Shown piece by piece: positions 63,077-64,000 of a stretch of 64,000 nucleotides of DNA (its first letter is position 1; the number at the start of each line of letters is the position of its first letter). The notes below the pieces were generated by a model. The model did no database searches. It saw only the letters and a program-made list of their open reading frames with translations, and was not told the DNA's origin. Position numbers and translations under genes: made by a program. This DNA comes from an uncultured Sphingomonas sp. (GTDB lineage Bacteria; Pseudomonadota; Alphaproteobacteria; Sphingomonadales; Sphingomonadaceae): the NCBI GenBank assembly GCA_913775975.1, contig CAJYLQ010000037.1, positions 1 through 64,000 on the forward strand, in the 5' to 3' direction.

Positions 63077-63763
63077 CTACCGTTCTGCGCCCAGACGATA
63101 GCCGACGCCGCGCACCGTATGCAGCAGCGGCCGGGAGAACCCCTCATCCACCTTCTTGCGCAACCGGCTGACATGGACGTCGATCACGTTCGTGCCGGGA
63201 TCGAAATGATAGTCCCACACGCCTTCCAGCAGCATCGTGCGCGTCACGACCTGCCCGGCATGGCGGAGAAGGAATTCGAGCAGCCGGAACTCGCGCGGCT
63301 GAAGCTCGACATTCTGACCTGCGCGCTTCACGCGGCGCGACAGCAGGTCCATCTCCAGATCGTCGCACGACAGCACGGTTTCCGCCGCGGCGGCCGATGC
63401 GGCGGCGCGGCGCATCAACAGGCGGATGCGCGCGATTAGCTCGGCGAAGGTGAAGGGCTTGGCCAGATAGTCGTCGGCACCGCTGGTCAGCCCCTTCACC
63501 CGATCCTCCGGCGCGCCCAGGGCGGACAGCAGGATGACGGGCGTCGCGATGCCCGCGCCGCGCAGCGCCGCCAGCACCGCCATCCCATCCATTCCCGGCA
63601 GCATCCGGTCGAGAATGATGCAGTCGTGGCTGCCGTCCGTCGCATGGAACAGCCCGTCGCGGCCCGTATCGGCGCGATCGACGACGAAGCCATGCTCTTC
63701 CAGGCTTTTCGCGATGAAGTCGGCAGTGGCGCGATCGTCCTCGATCAGCAGGATCTTGCCCAA
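63077..63763 (-). CDS. OmpR-family response regulator
   Basis: 228 residues: receiver domain with phospho-acceptor Asp52 (IILDRMLPGMDG) and Lys in DDYLAKPF, and a C-terminal winged HTH (LQPREFRLLEFLLRHAGQVVTRTMLLEGVWDYHFDPGTNVIDVHVSRLRKKV). The start is TTG 63763 (reverse complement of CAA), with GGAGG about 9 bases upstream; without it the domain would be truncated. Pairs with the kinase downstream. Confidence 0.93.
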   Translation of the reverse strand: MGKILLIEDDRATADFIAKSLEEHGFVVDRADTGRDGLFHATDGSHDCIILDRMLPGMDGMAVLAALRGAGIATPVILLSALGAPEDRVKGLTSGADDYLAKPFTFAELIARIRLLMRRAAASAAAAETVLSCDDLEMDLLSRRVKRAGQNVELQPREFRLLEFLLRHAGQVVTRTMLLEGVWDYHFDPGTNVIDVHVSRLRKKVDEGFSRPLLHTVRGVGYRLGAER

Positions 63764-63849
63764 AAGAAGCGGCCTCCGGTCAGCGGCGAGGAGCCGGGGC
63801 TAGCACGTTCCGCACTGCCAGCCCAAGGGCCTGTCGCCCGGGATCCCAC

Positions 63850-63873
63850 GATCATGACCGATCCGTCATGATC
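63850..63873. promoter_or_regulatory. Perfect inverted repeat between the response regulator and the next gene
   Basis: GATCATGAC-CGATCC-GTCATGATC, a 24-bp site with perfect 9-bp arms in the divergent region 63764-63930. It also contains a TCATGA pair that can be read as a direct repeat spaced for an OmpR-type dimer. A likely operator for this two-component system. Confidence 0.6.
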
Positions 63874-63930
63874 CGGCCATGCCCCCGCAGCCTGTGCCCT
63901 GCCAAGGGGATAGCGGCTGAAGGAGTGACC

Positions 63931-64000
63931 ATGACCCCATCCCCGACGACCCTGCCGGATCGGGCCGCGCCGCGCCGCGCCCGACGTGGCCGGGTCTTGG
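63931..64000 (+). CDS. Start of an unidentified protein (partial)
   Basis: AAGGAG is followed after 5 bases by ATG 63931, and the frame is open to the end of the window: 23 residues of a Pro/Arg-rich N-terminus with APRRARRGRV. Too short to identify. Being divergent from, and beside the putative operator of, the two-component system, it may be a target gene. Confidence 0.6.
   Translation, partial: MTPSPTTLPDRAAPRRARRGRVL

Overview
The window is a GC-rich chromosomal segment from an alphaproteobacterium, most likely a sphingomonad (Sphingomonas-like). The pointers are the conserved block dnaQ-coaE-aroE-maf-ppsR | hemE-hemJ-rho ... mnmE-mnmG-rsmG-parA-parB, small families typical of sphingomonads (DUF6489, DUF6127, DUF1491), MmcB, and a gene transfer agent (GTA) cluster of the Rhodobacter capsulatus (RcGTA) type. 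No plasmid, transposase, integrase or CRISPR array was seen.

Layout. (1) 1-5.5 kb: end of prephenate dehydrogenase, a type III polyketide synthase / methyltransferase / flavoprotein operon, and a class A penicillin-binding protein. (2) 5.5-16.2 kb, mostly minus strand: metallopeptidase, Fe/Cu-related proteins (YcgN, SCO1), SOS-linked mmcB, a GGDEF protein, a cell-wall hydrolase, ptsN, hpf, dnaQ, coaE, aroE, maf and ppsR. (3) 16.2-16.5 kb: an intergenic region with clustered DnaA boxes and an AT-rich stretch, the probable chromosomal origin (oriC). Genes next to it run away from it on both sides. (4) 16.5-27.1 kb, mostly plus: hemE-hemJ-rho, TerC, DUF6489, mnmE, mnmG, rsmG, parA and parB, with two parS sites. 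(5) 27-39 kb: tonB-like, ABC-F ATPase, HAD hydrolase, YggS, ThiE-like, an outer-membrane protein, DUF3576, leuS-lptE-holA and an M28 peptidase. (6) 39.0-52.4 kb: a GTA structural cluster (terminases, portal, DUF6127, protease, capsid, connectors, tail tube, chaperones, tape measure, distal tail, hub, peptidase, host-specificity protein, DUF2793). (7) 52.5-64 kb: OmpA, YgfZ, pyrC, DUF1134, tRNA-Ser(GCU), a MarR-controlled tripartite drug efflux operon, a two-component system, and the start of an unknown gene.

How it fits together. The centre of the window is the replication-initiation and segregation neighbourhood: DnaA boxes beside hemE, and ParAB with parS sites about 6.5 and 9 kb away. About 23 kb downstream lies a complete-looking GTA head-tail cluster with no integration, replication or lysis genes. 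The most unusual points in it are a 756-aa distal-tail protein whose first ~550 residues look like a TIM-barrel module, paired with a short (700-aa) host-specificity protein; a tail peptidase with no ordinary start codon; a terminator-like hairpin after the capsid gene; intergenic repeat elements inside the cluster; and a strong promoter overlapping a palindrome next to a near-LexA site upstream.

All calls come from reading the sequence and from knowledge of protein families; no database search was run.
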